A program made the translations under genes and the position numbers. Positions 19,889-29,557 of a stretch of 64,000 nt of DNA are shown here, one piece after another. Position 1 is the stretch's first letter. The number at the start of each line of letters is the position of its first letter. This stretch comes from Comamonas composti DSM 21721 (GTDB taxonomy: Bacteria; Pseudomonadota; Gammaproteobacteria; Burkholderiales; Burkholderiaceae_C): NCBI RefSeq assembly GCF_000429845.1, contig NZ_AUCQ01000001.1, positions 326,845 through 390,844 on the forward strand, written 5' to 3'. The notes below the pieces were generated by a model that saw nothing but the letters and a program-made list of their open reading frames with translations, did no database searches and was not told the DNA's origin.

Positions 19889-21010
19889 ATGGCGACTTCA
19901 CGTAAATCGACATCCAGCGCGGCCCAGCCCGTGCTGCAGCGCCCGCCGGCGGAAATCCAGTACGCCGCGCAGCTGGCACAGCTCCAGGCCCAGGACGCGG
20001 ACCAGCCGCGCCCGCCGGGCTGGCGGCTCAGCCTCAAGGCCGCGCGCAGCTTTATTTTGGGCAATGCGGCTCTGGGCATTGCGCCCAAGATCATGGCCCC
20101 CGTGGCCAGCATTGAACGCATGCTGGTGACCCTGGCCACGGGCCGGGGCTTGATGCTGGTAGGCGAGCCGGGCACGGCCAAGTCCATGCTGTCCGAGCTG
20201 CTGGCCGCGGCCGTCTGCGGCAGCTCCACGCTGACGATTCAGGGCGGAGCCTCCATCACCGAGGACCAGATCAAATACGGCTGGAACTACGCCTTGCTGA
20301 TCAACGAGGGCCCCAGCCCCCGGGCCCTGGTGCCGGCCCCGCTCTACCAGGGCATGCAGGCCGGACAGATCGTGCGCTTTGAAGAAATCACACGCGCCCC
20401 GCTGGAGGTGCAGGACTGCCTGCTGGGCATGCTGTCCGACCGCGTGATGGCCGTGCCCGAGCTGGCCGGCGAGCACGGCATGCTTTATGCCCGTGAAGGT
20501 TTCAACATCATTGCCACGGCCAACACGCGCGACCGCGGGGTCAACGAAATGAGCGCGGCACTCAAGCGCCGCTTCGACTTCGAGACCGTGTTCCCCATTC
20601 TCAATTTCGACAGCGAATTGGCCCTGGTGCAAGAGGCCAGTGCCCGCCTGCTGGCCCAAAGCGGCATTCCGCAAACGCTGCCCGCGCCCGTGCTGGAGCT
20701 GCTGGTCACCACCTTCCGCGATCTGCGCGGCGCCAGTGACAGTGGGGGCAGCGGCGCCATGGACAAGCTCAGCGCCGTGATGTCCACGGCCGAGGCCGTG
20801 AACGTGGCCCATGCCGTAGGCGTGCGCGCCTGGTTTCTGGAGCAGCGCGAGGGCTCGCCCCAGGACCTGGTGGACTGCATTGCCGGCACCGTGGTCAAGG
20901 ACAATGCCGATGACCGCGCCAAGCTGCGCCGCTACTTTGAGCAAAAAGCGGCCAAGCGCCAGGGGCTGCACTGGAAGGCTTACTACGAAGCAAGACATAG
21001 GCTTCCATGA
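19889..21010 (+). CDS. MoxR-type AAA+ ATPase (YehL-like)
   Basis: 373 residues from the ATG at 19889; an upstream TTG at 19862 is less likely. Walker A is GEPGTAKS (about residue 92), Walker B IVRFEEITRAP (about 160), sensor 1 IIATANTRDRG (about 206) and the Arg finger region LKRRFDFETV. This is the MoxR/RavA branch of AAA+ proteins, which act as hexameric chaperones and often pair with VWA proteins that bind metal ions or substrates. The gene overlaps the next by ATGA, and a VWA gene lies two places on. E. coli YehL appears to be the counterpart. Target unknown. Confidence 0.88.
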   Translation: MATSRKSTSSAAQPVLQRPPAEIQYAAQLAQLQAQDADQPRPPGWRLSLKAARSFILGNAALGIAPKIMAPVASIERMLVTLATGRGLMLVGEPGTAKSMLSELLAAAVCGSSTLTIQGGASITEDQIKYGWNYALLINEGPSPRALVPAPLYQGMQAGQIVRFEEITRAPLEVQDCLLGMLSDRVMAVPELAGEHGMLYAREGFNIIATANTRDRGVNEMSAALKRRFDFETVFPILNFDSELALVQEASARLLAQSGIPQTLPAPVLELLVTTFRDLRGASDSGGSGAMDKLSAVMSTAEAVNVAHAVGVRAWFLEQREGSPQDLVDCIAGTVVKDNADDRAKLRRYFEQKAAKRQGLHWKAYYEARHRLP

Positions 21011-23412
21011 GCGCTCCTGAAATCATTGGTGTGCGCCACCACAGCCCGGCCTGCGCGCGGCTGGTGGCACAGCGCATACGCGCGCTGCGCCCAGCCTTTG
21101 TGCTGATCGAGGGCCCGGCAGACTTCAACGCGCGCCTGGATGAATTGGCCCTGCCCCACCAGTTGCCAGTGGCCATCTACAGCTATCTGTCCACGGGGGA
21201 AGTCCACCACGGCTCCTGGTCGCCCTTTGCCGAGCATTCGCCCGAATGGCAGGCCCTGGTCGTGGGCCGCGAGACGGGGGCGCAGCTGCGCTTTATCGAC
21301 CTGCCGGCCTGGCACAAGGCCCTAGGCCAGCTGGAAAACCGCTATGCCGATGTGGCCGACGCCGAGCACGAGCACCAGGCAGAGGCTTACGAACAGGCGC
21401 TGGAGCAGCAACTGTCCGTGCAAGGGCGCGACGCGCTGTGGGACCATTTGTTCGAAGACGCGCTCGAAAACGACGGTGAGGGCAAGGAGCTGGCACAGCG
21501 CCTGTCCACCTACTTCGCCCACCTGCGCCCGGCACACGCGCCCGGCTCGCAGGGCAACCAGCAGCGCGAGCAGATGATGGCCCGCTGGATCGCCTGGGCC
21601 ATGGCCCAGGGCGCCGGCCCGGTGCTGGTGGTGTGCGGGGGCTACCACGCCCCGGCGCTGGGGCGGCTGTGGACCGAGGTGTCCGCAGAGCTTCCGGAAA
21701 CGCCGCTGCCTGATTCCACTACGGAATCAGGAGCTATCAGTGCTGATGGGGCAAGCGACGCACCGCGATTTGGCTCATTTCTCGTGCCCTATACCTTCAA
21801 GCGCCTGGATGCGTTTGCCGGCTATGCCGCGGGCATGCCCTCGCCCACCTGGTACCAGTGGCTGTGGGAGCATGGCAGCGAGGGCGCGGCCCGGCGCGCG
21901 CTGCAGGCCGTGCTGGGCCGCATGCGTGACAAAAAACTGCCTGCCTCCACCGCCGACCTGATGGCCGTGCACGGCAAGGCCCTGGGGCTGGCGCGGCTGC
22001 GTGGCCATGCCCAGCCGCTGCGCTGCGACTGGCTGGACGCCCTGGCCGGTGCCCTGGTCAAGAACGCGCTGGATGCCCCCCTGCCCTGGTCTTACCGTGG
22101 CCCGCTGCGCCCGGGCACCGACCCCGTGCTGGTGCTGGCCATGGATGTGCTGGCAGGCGATGCCACGGGCCGCCTGGCCCCCGGCACACCCCAACCTCCG
22201 CTGGTGACCGCCGTGGCCGCCGAGCTGGAGGCCCTGGGCATACCCCAGCGCGGCACGCTCCAGCTGGATTTGCTGTCCGAGGGCGACCGCGCCAAAAGCC
22301 GCTTGCTGCACCGGCTGCAAATACTGGAGTTGCCCGGCATTCGCCGCAGCCAGGGCCCTGAGCTGGCGCTGTCTGCCGAACGCGGCGAGCAGTGGGAGCT
22401 CAGACCCGTACTGGAGCAGCAGGCCGCACTGATTGAGGCCGGCGCCTGGGGCGCCACACTGCAGGATGCGGCCTGCGCCAAGCTGGAAGACCAGCTGCGC
22501 CGCGCCCAGGGCCGCATAGAGCCGCTGGCCCAGGGCCTGAACCGTGCGGCCTGGGCCGGGCTTGCCGCATTGAGCGACCGGCTGCTGCACGAGCTGCAGA
22601 CCGCCGTGGCCAACGAGGGCCGCTTTGAGGCCCTGGCCCCGGCCCTGGGGCTTTTGCATGTGCTGCTGCGCCACGGCCAGGTGCTGGGCATGGCCGGTGC
22701 CCCCGTGCTGCGTGTGGTGGTGCAGGCCGGCTTTGACCGCGCGCTGTGGCTGCTGGAGCCCGCCGCCGTCATTCCCCCCGCCGAGATGGAAGCGCACCTG
22801 CAAGGCCACAAGGCGCTGCTGCAGATTGTCAGCGACAAGCTGGCGGCGCAGCCCGGCGATGGCCAGGCCCTGGACATTGAGCCGCTGCGCGCCCTGGGCC
22901 TGTGGCAGCGCAAGGCCGCAGACCCCGCCGCCGCGCCCTTAAGCCGTGGCGCGGCCCTGGGCGCAGCCTTCAGCCTTTCGGGCCGCGTGCCTGAAACCCA
23001 GGGGGCGAGCCTGGAACAGGCCATGGCCCTGTTGCAACAGCTGCCGCCGGCCACGCTGGGCGATGCCCTGGCCGGCCTGCTGGCGCTGGCACGCGAGGCC
23101 CTGGCCAGCGAGCCCGGCTTTGCCGCCGGCCTTGACGGCCTGGTGCGCGCACTGGACGGCGCGGACTTTGCCCTGGCCCTGCCCGCGCTGCGCGCGGCCT
23201 TTGCCTGGCTGCCGCCACGCGAGCGCGCGGCCCTGGCCGAGCAGGTCCTGCAGCTGCACCAGGCCACGCATCTGCCCCAGCGCGTGCTGACCGGCCCCTT
23301 GCAGACCACGCTTTCCCCCGAGGAAACCGCCCAGGCCACGGCCTGGGAGACAAAGGCCGCACAGCGAATCGCACGCTGGGGCATAGACACAGGAATCGCA
23401 CATGGCCTTTGA
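21007..23412 (+). CDS. DUF5682 family protein (YehM-like)
   Basis: 801 residues starting in an ATGA overlap with the ATPase gene. The N-terminus APEIIGVRHHSPACARLVAQ followed by VLIEGPADFN resembles TraB/PrgY- or EreA-like His-containing folds. AQGAGPVLVVCGGYHAPALG (about 199-218) keeps another His. The C-terminal 400 residues are Leu/Ala-rich helices. From memory this is DUF5682, found with MoxR/VWA/SWIM genes, including E. coli YehM. Function unknown; the His-rich N-terminal motifs hint at a metal-dependent activity, which is inference. Residues 238-249 are encoded by DNA resembling an intergenic repeat. Confidence 0.8.
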   Translation: MSAPEIIGVRHHSPACARLVAQRIRALRPAFVLIEGPADFNARLDELALPHQLPVAIYSYLSTGEVHHGSWSPFAEHSPEWQALVVGRETGAQLRFIDLPAWHKALGQLENRYADVADAEHEHQAEAYEQALEQQLSVQGRDALWDHLFEDALENDGEGKELAQRLSTYFAHLRPAHAPGSQGNQQREQMMARWIAWAMAQGAGPVLVVCGGYHAPALGRLWTEVSAELPETPLPDSTTESGAISADGASDAPRFGSFLVPYTFKRLDAFAGYAAGMPSPTWYQWLWEHGSEGAARRALQAVLGRMRDKKLPASTADLMAVHGKALGLARLRGHAQPLRCDWLDALAGALVKNALDAPLPWSYRGPLRPGTDPVLVLAMDVLAGDATGRLAPGTPQPPLVTAVAAELEALGIPQRGTLQLDLLSEGDRAKSRLLHRLQILELPGIRRSQGPELALSAERGEQWELRPVLEQQAALIEAGAWGATLQDAACAKLEDQLRRAQGRIEPLAQGLNRAAWAGLAALSDRLLHELQTAVANEGRFEALAPALGLLHVLLRHGQVLGMAGAPVLRVVVQAGFDRALWLLEPAAVIPPAEMEAHLQGHKALLQIVSDKLAAQPGDGQALDIEPLRALGLWQRKAADPAAAPLSRGAALGAAFSLSGRVPETQGASLEQAMALLQQLPPATLGDALAGLLALAREALASEPGFAAGLDGLVRALDGADFALALPALRAAFAWLPPRERAALAEQVLQLHQATHLPQRVLTGPLQTTLSPEETAQATAWETKAAQRIARWGIDTGIAHGL
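21718..21752 (+). repeat. Copy of a family-specific intergenic repeat inside the DUF5682 coding sequence
   Basis: ACTACGGAATCAGGAGCTAT continues CAGTGCTGATGGGGC. The reverse complement of 60316-60354 reads ACTATGAATTCAGGAGCTGT then CAGCGCTTGATGACTGGGCG, nearly the same. Here it is read in frame as TTESGAISADGA without breaking the gene. Confidence 0.55.
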
Positions 23413-24526
23413 CATTACCGAGCCCCTGCAGCGCTGGCGCCTGCTGCTGGGCGAATCCGCCGAAGCGGCCTGCGGCAGCCTGGGCGAACAGGCCCAGGCG
23501 GCGGACGCGGCCCTGGACTGGCTCTACGGCCGCGACCCCGAGCGTGCCCAGCGCGGCGAACGCGCGGCCGGGCTGGGGCCTTCTGCCCTGTCCACACCCG
23601 ACTGGATCAACACCATCCACCAGCTGTTTCCCCAAGAGGTCATAGAGCGGCTGGAGCGCGACGCCGTGGAGCGCTTCGGCATTGACGAGGTGGTGACCAA
23701 CCTCGAAGTGCTGGAACGCATAGAGCCCTCGGAATCGCTGCTGCGCGCCGTGCTGCACACCAAGCATTTGATGAACCCCGAGGTGCTGGCCGCGGCGCGC
23801 AAGCTGGTGGCCGAGGTGGTGCGCCGCATCATGGAAAAAATGGCCACCGAGGTGCGCCAGGCCTTTGGCGGCACGCGCGACCGGCGCCGGCGCTCGCGCA
23901 TCAAGATTGCGCGCAACTTCGACTTCAAGCACACGATTGCGGCCAATCTGCACCGCTGGGACCCGAAAAGCCAGCGCCTGTATTTGCAGACCCCGCTGTT
24001 CAACAGCCGCACACGCCGCCATATCGAACCCTGGGACATCATCTTGCTCATCGACCAGAGCGGCTCCATGGTGGACTCGGTGATCCACAGCGCCGTGATG
24101 GCGGCCTGTCTGTGGCAGTTGCCGGGCATGCGCACACGCCTGGTGGCCTTTGACACCGAGGTGGTGGACCTCACCGCCGATGTGGCCGACCCGGTGGAGC
24201 TGCTGATGAAGGTGCAGCTGGGTGGCGGCACCTATATCGCCAAGGCCGTGGGCTATGCCCAGTCGCTGATCAGCAACCCGGCCAAAAGCATGGTGGTGCT
24301 GGTCAGCGACTTTTACGAAGGCGGCAGCGAAAGCGAGCTGGTGCGCCGCGTGCGTGCGCTGACCGAGGCCGGCACCAAGGTGCTGGGCCTGGCCGCGCTG
24401 GATGCCGAAGCCAAGCCCGCCTATGACCGGGACATGGCCGCGCGCCTGGTGAACGTGGGCGCCCAGGTGGGCGCCATGACACCGGGCCAGTTGGCCGGCT
24501 GGCTGGCAGAAAAGGTGCAGGCATGA
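23402..24526 (+). CDS. VWA domain protein (YehP-like)
   Basis: 374 residues; its ATG lies 11 bp inside the previous gene. The N-terminal half is helical (about 1-195, with IHQLFPQEVIERLERDAVER and a basic RDRRRRSRIKIARN). The C-terminal von Willebrand A domain begins at about 213 with LLIDQSGSMVDS, the DxSxS metal-ion-dependent adhesion site, followed by the Thr in GGGTYIAKA and the Asp in VLVSDFYEGG. All five MIDAS positions seem intact. VWA proteins encoded beside MoxR ATPases usually act as their partner or substrate adaptor. It overlaps the SWIM gene by ATGA. Confidence 0.88.
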   Translation: MAFDITEPLQRWRLLLGESAEAACGSLGEQAQAADAALDWLYGRDPERAQRGERAAGLGPSALSTPDWINTIHQLFPQEVIERLERDAVERFGIDEVVTNLEVLERIEPSESLLRAVLHTKHLMNPEVLAAARKLVAEVVRRIMEKMATEVRQAFGGTRDRRRRSRIKIARNFDFKHTIAANLHRWDPKSQRLYLQTPLFNSRTRRHIEPWDIILLIDQSGSMVDSVIHSAVMAACLWQLPGMRTRLVAFDTEVVDLTADVADPVELLMKVQLGGGTYIAKAVGYAQSLISNPAKSMVVLVSDFYEGGSESELVRRVRALTEAGTKVLGLAALDAEAKPAYDRDMAARLVNVGAQVGAMTPGQLAGWLAEKVQA

Positions 24527-26655
24527 GTCGCCCCGATCTGCTGGAACTCACGCCCCAGGCTCTGACGGTCCTGGCCAATGCCGGCTTTGTGAAACGCGCA
24601 CAAAAAGACGTGGCCGCCGGCCTGCTGCCGCGCATAGAGGAAAGCGAAGGCGGCGAGGTGGCCGCGCATTTTGACGATGGCGTCAGCACCCGCTTGCCCG
24701 CTGGCCGCACGCTGCGCGATGCCAGCTGCTCCTGCCCGGCCAGCGGCATGTGCCGGCACCGGGTGATGCTGGTGCTGGCCTACCAGGCGCTGGCACAGTC
24801 ACAGGCACAAGCACCGGGACAAGACAGTGCGCCAGCGCCGGTCGCTGACAGCCAAGCTCCGACCCAGGCCCCTGCCGAGGTCTGGACCCCCGCCGAGTTC
24901 GACGCCGCTGCCTTGGCCCAGGTGTTCTCGCCCTCGGTCCAGGCCCAGGCAGGCGAGCTGGCAGCCCAGCGCCCGGTGATTGCCCTGCTGCCTGGTGTGG
25001 GCGAGCAGCAGGCACCCAGTGCCCGCCTGCCCATGTGCAGCGTGCGTTTTTTCTCGCGCAGCTCCCTGGCCCATGCGCGTTGCGACTGCAAGCAGGGCAG
25101 CGGCTGCGCCCATGTATTGCTGGCCGTATGGGCCTACCAGCAGGCCGGCCCCATGGCCGCTGACGCGCCCGAGCGCATGGTGGAGCTCCAGCCGCGCACG
25201 GATGCTGCCAAGACCACCCAAGCCCCCCGCAAGCTGCTGGACAGCGCGGCCGCATGCAGCGCGCAGCAGGCGCTGGAGCAACTGCTTGCCGCCCTGTGGC
25301 TGGAGGGTGCCAGCCAGCCCTTGCTGGCCCTGGCAGCGCGTTTTGAAGCCTTGCGCGCCCAGGTGCAAGCCCTGGGCTGGGCCTGGGTGGACGATGGGCT
25401 GGGCGAGCTGTGGCAGCTGCTGCAGGCCCACCAGGCACGCAGCAGCCGCTTTGATGCCCATCGCCTGCTGGCCGTAGCGACCGAACTCTGGGCCCGGCTG
25501 CGCGCCGCCGCCCATGCCGAAGGCTGCGCGCCCGATGCCGCACCGTCACTGCTCTCCAGCCAGATCCTGGGCCTGGGTGTGAAGGGCGAGCTGGCGCTGG
25601 ACCATCTGCGCCTGGTGTCCCTGGGCGCGGCACTGTGGCGCAGCGAAACCGCCGAAGGCGCCAGCCTGCTGTTTGCCGACCCCGACACCCAGTCCGTCAC
25701 CGTGCTGGAGCGCGAGTGGCCACTGGCCGATAGCAGAAACCCTGGCCCTGCGCCCACGGCCCTGCTGCAGCGCCGCGTGGCCGGTTTTCCGCTGCGCCAG
25801 CTGGCCAGCGGCCAGGTCATCACCAAGACCGCCGTGCGCCGTGCCAATGGTTTGATCGACATCAGCTCCGGCACACGCCAGACCGGTGTGATGCCGCTGT
25901 CGCCCCGCTCCTGGGACGATCTGACCGCCCCGCTCAAGCACCACAGCCTGGCCACGCTGCGCCAGGCGCTGGAGAGCGCCCTGCCCGACTTTGCCACCCC
26001 GCGCCAGGCCGCCACCGGCGCGGCCGCTGGCACGGGCGGTGCCCTGCATGTGCTGGCCAGCGCGCAGCTGCGGCTGCTGGAACAGGCCTGGGATGCGGGC
26101 GCCCAGGTCTTGCATGCACAGCTGGCAACAGCGGAGGAAACCGGAGCAGATGCAGAGGAGCGTGATGTGCTGCACCTAGCCCTGCCCCACCATGCCGCCG
26201 CGCCTGCGGCCGTGGACACTCTGACCCGCGCCCTGGCCGGCGAATGGGGGCCGCTGCGTGCCGTAGCAGGCAGCGTGCGCCTGCAGGCGGGTCAGTTGGT
26301 GATGCAGCCCCTGGCCTTGCTCACAGCCGAACGCGGCCTGGCCCTGCAGGCCGAGCCCGGTGCCGGCACGCAGCAGCTGACACTGGCCCAGGGCCGACCG
26401 GAACGCGGCGCGCTGCAGGCGTTGACCGATGTCAGCCTGGACCTGCTGGCCATCTGGCTGCGCCAAGGGCTGCGCCACCAGTCCGCCCCAGCCCTGGCGC
26501 GCGCTGCCGAGCAGGCCACAGGCCTGGACCAGGCCGGACTGCCACGCAGCGCGGCCTTGATGCGGCGGGCGCTGGCGCAGCTCAGAAGCAGCGAACACCC
26601 GGCCCTGCTGGCCAGCCTGGGGGCTTTGACGCTCTTGCTGCAGGATCAAAAATAA
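24523..26655 (+). CDS. SWIM zinc-finger protein (YehQ-like), two SWIM-type motifs
   Basis: 710 residues, ATGA overlap with the VWA gene. A SWIM motif CxCxnCxH is seen at about 68-77 as CSCPASGMCRH. A second, similar CDCKQGSGCAH is at about 187-197. The first follows a strand-rich segment (GEVAAHFDDGVSTRLPAGRT) typical of the domain. The remaining 500 residues are Ala/Leu-rich without a recognised fold. SWIM domains bind DNA or proteins. E. coli YehQ seems to be the counterpart. It ends the five-gene group; no terminator is seen before the rpoD promoter. Confidence 0.83.
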   Translation: MSRPDLLELTPQALTVLANAGFVKRAQKDVAAGLLPRIEESEGGEVAAHFDDGVSTRLPAGRTLRDASCSCPASGMCRHRVMLVLAYQALAQSQAQAPGQDSAPAPVADSQAPTQAPAEVWTPAEFDAAALAQVFSPSVQAQAGELAAQRPVIALLPGVGEQQAPSARLPMCSVRFFSRSSLAHARCDCKQGSGCAHVLLAVWAYQQAGPMAADAPERMVELQPRTDAAKTTQAPRKLLDSAAACSAQQALEQLLAALWLEGASQPLLALAARFEALRAQVQALGWAWVDDGLGELWQLLQAHQARSSRFDAHRLLAVATELWARLRAAAHAEGCAPDAAPSLLSSQILGLGVKGELALDHLRLVSLGAALWRSETAEGASLLFADPDTQSVTVLEREWPLADSRNPGPAPTALLQRRVAGFPLRQLASGQVITKTAVRRANGLIDISSGTRQTGVMPLSPRSWDDLTAPLKHHSLATLRQALESALPDFATPRQAATGAAAGTGGALHVLASAQLRLLEQAWDAGAQVLHAQLATAEETGADAEERDVLHLALPHHAAAPAAVDTLTRALAGEWGPLRAVAGSVRLQAGQLVMQPLALLTAERGLALQAEPGAGTQQLTLAQGRPERGALQALTDVSLDLLAIWLRQGLRHQSAPALARAAEQATGLDQAGLPRSAALMRRALAQLRSSEHPALLASLGALTLLLQDQK

Positions 26656-26669
26656 ATGTGCGAGAGCTC

Positions 26670-26694
26670 TTGACATCTGGCAAATCGTTATAAT
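26670..26694 (+). promoter_or_regulatory. rpoD promoter elements: TTGACA and TATAAT 13 bp apart
   Basis: TTGACA (26670-26675) and TATAAT (26689-26694) both match the vegetative consensus exactly but are only 13 bp apart, where about 17 is usual. TATGAA at 26694-26699 would give 18 bp with a weaker -10. They lie 14 bp behind the SWIM gene stop. The remaining 250 bp to rpoD carry no gene; the repeated GCATGC motifs at 26851-26878 are the only other structure seen. Confidence 0.55.
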
Positions 26695-26945
26695 ATGAAT
26701 CTTATCGGCAAGAGCGACAGCAGCACCTCCGGCCCGGGCCCCGTGAAGCAATCACGTGATTCGCAGCAAGTGCATGGCCCAATATTCCGCAAGGACTGCA
26801 TACCAAATGTTCGCCCAGACATCTTGCCTTGGAGCGTTTTCGCTCCCGAGCATGCATGCTTTCAACCTGCATGCTCGCGCGCCGGCTTTTATGGCGCCTG
26901 TTTGATTTTCCTTTGCGTGCGTCTGCTTTTGAGCGAGAGGTGTTC

Positions 26946-29378
26946 ATGCCCCAATCAAAGTCCGTGAAGTCCAAGCAAGCCCTTGAAAGCGCGGCCAAGT
27001 CCAAGATTTCTACCAGCTCTTCTGCGACAGCCGCGAAGAGCGTCGCCACCGCGACCAAAGCCAGGAAAGACACGATAGTGGCAACCAAATCACAAGCCGA
27101 ACTCAAAGCCATGGCCGACGAGCTGCTCGCTGCAGCCGCCCCCAAGCGCAGCCGCAAGAAAGCCGCTGAAAGCGAAGACGCCGCAGGCGAAGCGCCTGCC
27201 AAAAAGACTGTAGCCGCCAAGAAGGCCCCTGCAGCCAAGAAAGCCCCTGCTGCCAAAAAGGCTCCCGCCAAGAGTGCTGCCGCGAGCAAGCCTGCAGCCA
27301 AGCGTGGCCGCAAACCAAAAGCCAAGGAAGGCGAGGACATGGACGACGAGATGTCGGACATGGATTCGGACTTTGACGGGGAGATCGATACCGACGTCGA
27401 GACCGAGGTTGAAGTCGAGGCAGAAGTCGAGGTCGAAGCTGCTCCTGTCGAAAAGGTCAAGCCGCTGCGTATGAAGATCAGCAAGGCCAAGGAGCGTGCC
27501 TTGATGAAGGAATTCGGCCTGGACGAAACCGTCCTGACCGAAGAGGAAATGAACACCCGCCGTCAGCGCCTGAAGGCGCTGATCACGCTGGGCAAGACGC
27601 GCGGCTACCTGACCCACAGCGAAATCAACGACCACTTGCCCGACAAGCTGATCGATGCCGAAACGCTGGAAGTCGTGATCTCCATGCTCAACGACATGGG
27701 TGTGGCCGTGTACGAGCAGACGCCCGACGCGGAAACCCTGTTCCAGAACAACGTGACGCCCACGGCCACCACGGTGGAAGAGGCCGAGGAAGAAGCCGAG
27801 GCCGCCCTGTCCACCGTGGACTCGGAATTCGGCCGCACCACCGACCCCGTGCGCATGTACATGCGTGAAATGGGCACGGTGGAGCTGCTGACGCGCGAAG
27901 GCGAAATCGAAATCGCCAAGCGCATCGAAGGCGGCCTGATGGACATGATGGAGGCCATCTCCGGCTCTCCTGCCACCATTGCCGAGATTCTCTCCATGGC
28001 CGAAGAGATTCGCGAGGGCAAGGTCGTGATCTCCACCATCGTTGACGGCTTTGTGAACGCCAACGAAAACGATGACTACGTGGCCGAGGAAGACTTCGAC
28101 GAATACGACGAAGAGGACGACGACGATGGAAAGGGCGGCTCCAAGGCGCTGACCAAAAAGCTCGAAGAGCTCAAGAACGAGTCCCTGCGCCGCTTCGACA
28201 ACATGCGCGACATGTTCGAGCGCCTGCACAAGCTCTACGACAAGGAGGGCTACGGCTCGGCCTCGTATGCCAAGGTACAGAAATCCCTGACCGAGGAGCT
28301 GATGACCATCCGCTTCACGGCCAAGACCATCGAGAAGCTGTGCGATCTGGTGCGCGCCCAGGTGGACGATGTGCGCAAGAAGGAGCGCGAGCTGCGCAAG
28401 ATCATCGTCGACAAGTGCGGCATGTCCCAGCAGATGTTCGTCGAGCAGTTCCCGCCCAATCTACTGAACCTTAAATGGGTGGAGCAGCATGCTGCCGCAG
28501 GCAAGCCGTACAGCGCCGTTCTCGAGCGCAACATCCCGCCCGTGCAGGAGCTGCAGCAAGGCCTGATCGACCTGCAGTCTCGTGTGGTGGTGCCGCTGGA
28601 CGAGCTCAAGCGCATCAACAAGCGCATGAACGACGGCGAGCGTTCCAGCCGCAATGCCAAGAAGGAGATGATCGAGGCCAACCTGCGCCTGGTGATCTCG
28701 ATTGCCAAGAAGTACACCAACCGAGGCCTGCAGTTCCTAGACCTGATCCAGGAAGGCAATATCGGCTTGATGAAGGCCGTGGACAAGTTCGAATACCGCC
28801 GCGGCTACAAGTTCTCGACCTATGCCACCTGGTGGATTCGCCAGGCCATCACCCGCTCGATTGCGGACCAGGCACGCACCATCCGTATTCCGGTGCACAT
28901 GATCGAGACCATCAACAAGATGAACCGCATCTCGCGCCAGCACTTGCAGGAGTTTGGTTTCGAGCCCGATGCCTCCATCCTGGCGGCCAAGATGGAGATC
29001 CCCGAGGACAAGATCCGCAAGATCATGAAGATCGCCAAGGAGCCGATCTCGATGGAAACCCCCATCGGCGACGACGACGACTCCCACCTGGGCGACTTTA
29101 TCGAGGACACGAACAACACCGCTCCGGTGGAAGCCGCCATGCAGGCCGGCCTGCGCGATGTGGTCAAGGACATTCTCGACGGCCTGACCCCGCGTGAAGC
29201 CAAGGTGCTGCGCATGCGCTTCGGCATTGAAATGTCCACTGACCATACATTGGAAGAAGTGGGCAAGCAGTTCGACGTGACGCGCGAACGCATCCGCCAG
29301 ATCGAAGCCAAGGCGCTGCGCAAGCTCAAGCACCCCAGCCGCTCCGACAAGCTGCGCAGCTTTATCGACTCGCTGTAA
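26946..29378 (+). CDS. rpoD: RNA polymerase primary sigma factor RpoD (sigma-70)
   Basis: 810 residues from the ATG at 26946 behind GAGAGG; an upstream in-frame ATG at 26829 lacks a site. Residues 1-125 are Lys/Ala-rich with a triple AAKKAP repeat. An acidic block (about 127-165, [18 protein letters not shown]) precedes region 1.1. Then come regions 1.2 ([20 protein letters not shown]), the non-conserved acidic insert, 2 ([40 protein letters not shown]), 3 and 4 ([20 protein letters not shown]). It sets housekeeping promoter choice. It is separated from dnaG by five unrelated genes, with its own promoter and a strong terminator. Confidence 0.97.
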   Translation: MPQSKSVKSKQALESAAKSKISTSSSATAAKSVATATKARKDTIVATKSQAELKAMADELLAAAAPKRSRKKAAESEDAAGEAPAKKTVAAKKAPAAKKAPAAKKAPAKSAAASKPAAKRGRKPKAKEGEDMDDEMSDMDSDFDGEIDTDVETEVEVEAEVEVEAAPVEKVKPLRMKISKAKERALMKEFGLDETVLTEEEMNTRRQRLKALITLGKTRGYLTHSEINDHLPDKLIDAETLEVVISMLNDMGVAVYEQTPDAETLFQNNVTPTATTVEEAEEEAEAALSTVDSEFGRTTDPVRMYMREMGTVELLTREGEIEIAKRIEGGLMDMMEAISGSPATIAEILSMAEEIREGKVVISTIVDGFVNANENDDYVAEEDFDEYDEEDDDDGKGGSKALTKKLEELKNESLRRFDNMRDMFERLHKLYDKEGYGSASYAKVQKSLTEELMTIRFTAKTIEKLCDLVRAQVDDVRKKERELRKIIVDKCGMSQQMFVEQFPPNLLNLKWVEQHAAAGKPYSAVLERNIPPVQELQQGLIDLQSRVVVPLDELKRINKRMNDGERSSRNAKKEMIEANLRLVISIAKKYTNRGLQFLDLIQEGNIGLMKAVDKFEYRRGYKFSTYATWWIRQAITRSIADQARTIRIPVHMIETINKMNRISRQHLQEFGFEPDASILAAKMEIPEDKIRKIMKIAKEPISMETPIGDDDDSHLGDFIEDTNNTAPVEAAMQAGLRDVVKDILDGLTPREAKVLRMRFGIEMSTDHTLEEVGKQFDVTRERIRQIEAKALRKLKHPSRSDKLRSFIDSL

Positions 29379-29401
29379 CCCAGCCTCGGTCTTTTGCCAT
29401 C

Positions 29402-29435
29402 AAGGCCTGTCCCGGATCCGGGGCAGGCCTTTTTT
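29402..29435 (+). terminator. rpoD terminator
   Basis: AAGGCCTG...CAGGCCTT with additional inner pairing (CCCGG/CCGGG) and then TTTTT. It lies 24 bp after the rpoD stop. Confidence 0.9.
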
Positions 29436-29557
29436 GTCGCCGGGCCACTCCCAGACATATTGCCGACTGCCCCATGTCCGCCGGCGAGTCTTGTTTCCAA
29501 AAACGCATTCCCCTGTTGCGCACGTTTCGCTTTCCCTCGCCAGGCAGTCTTCTTAGA

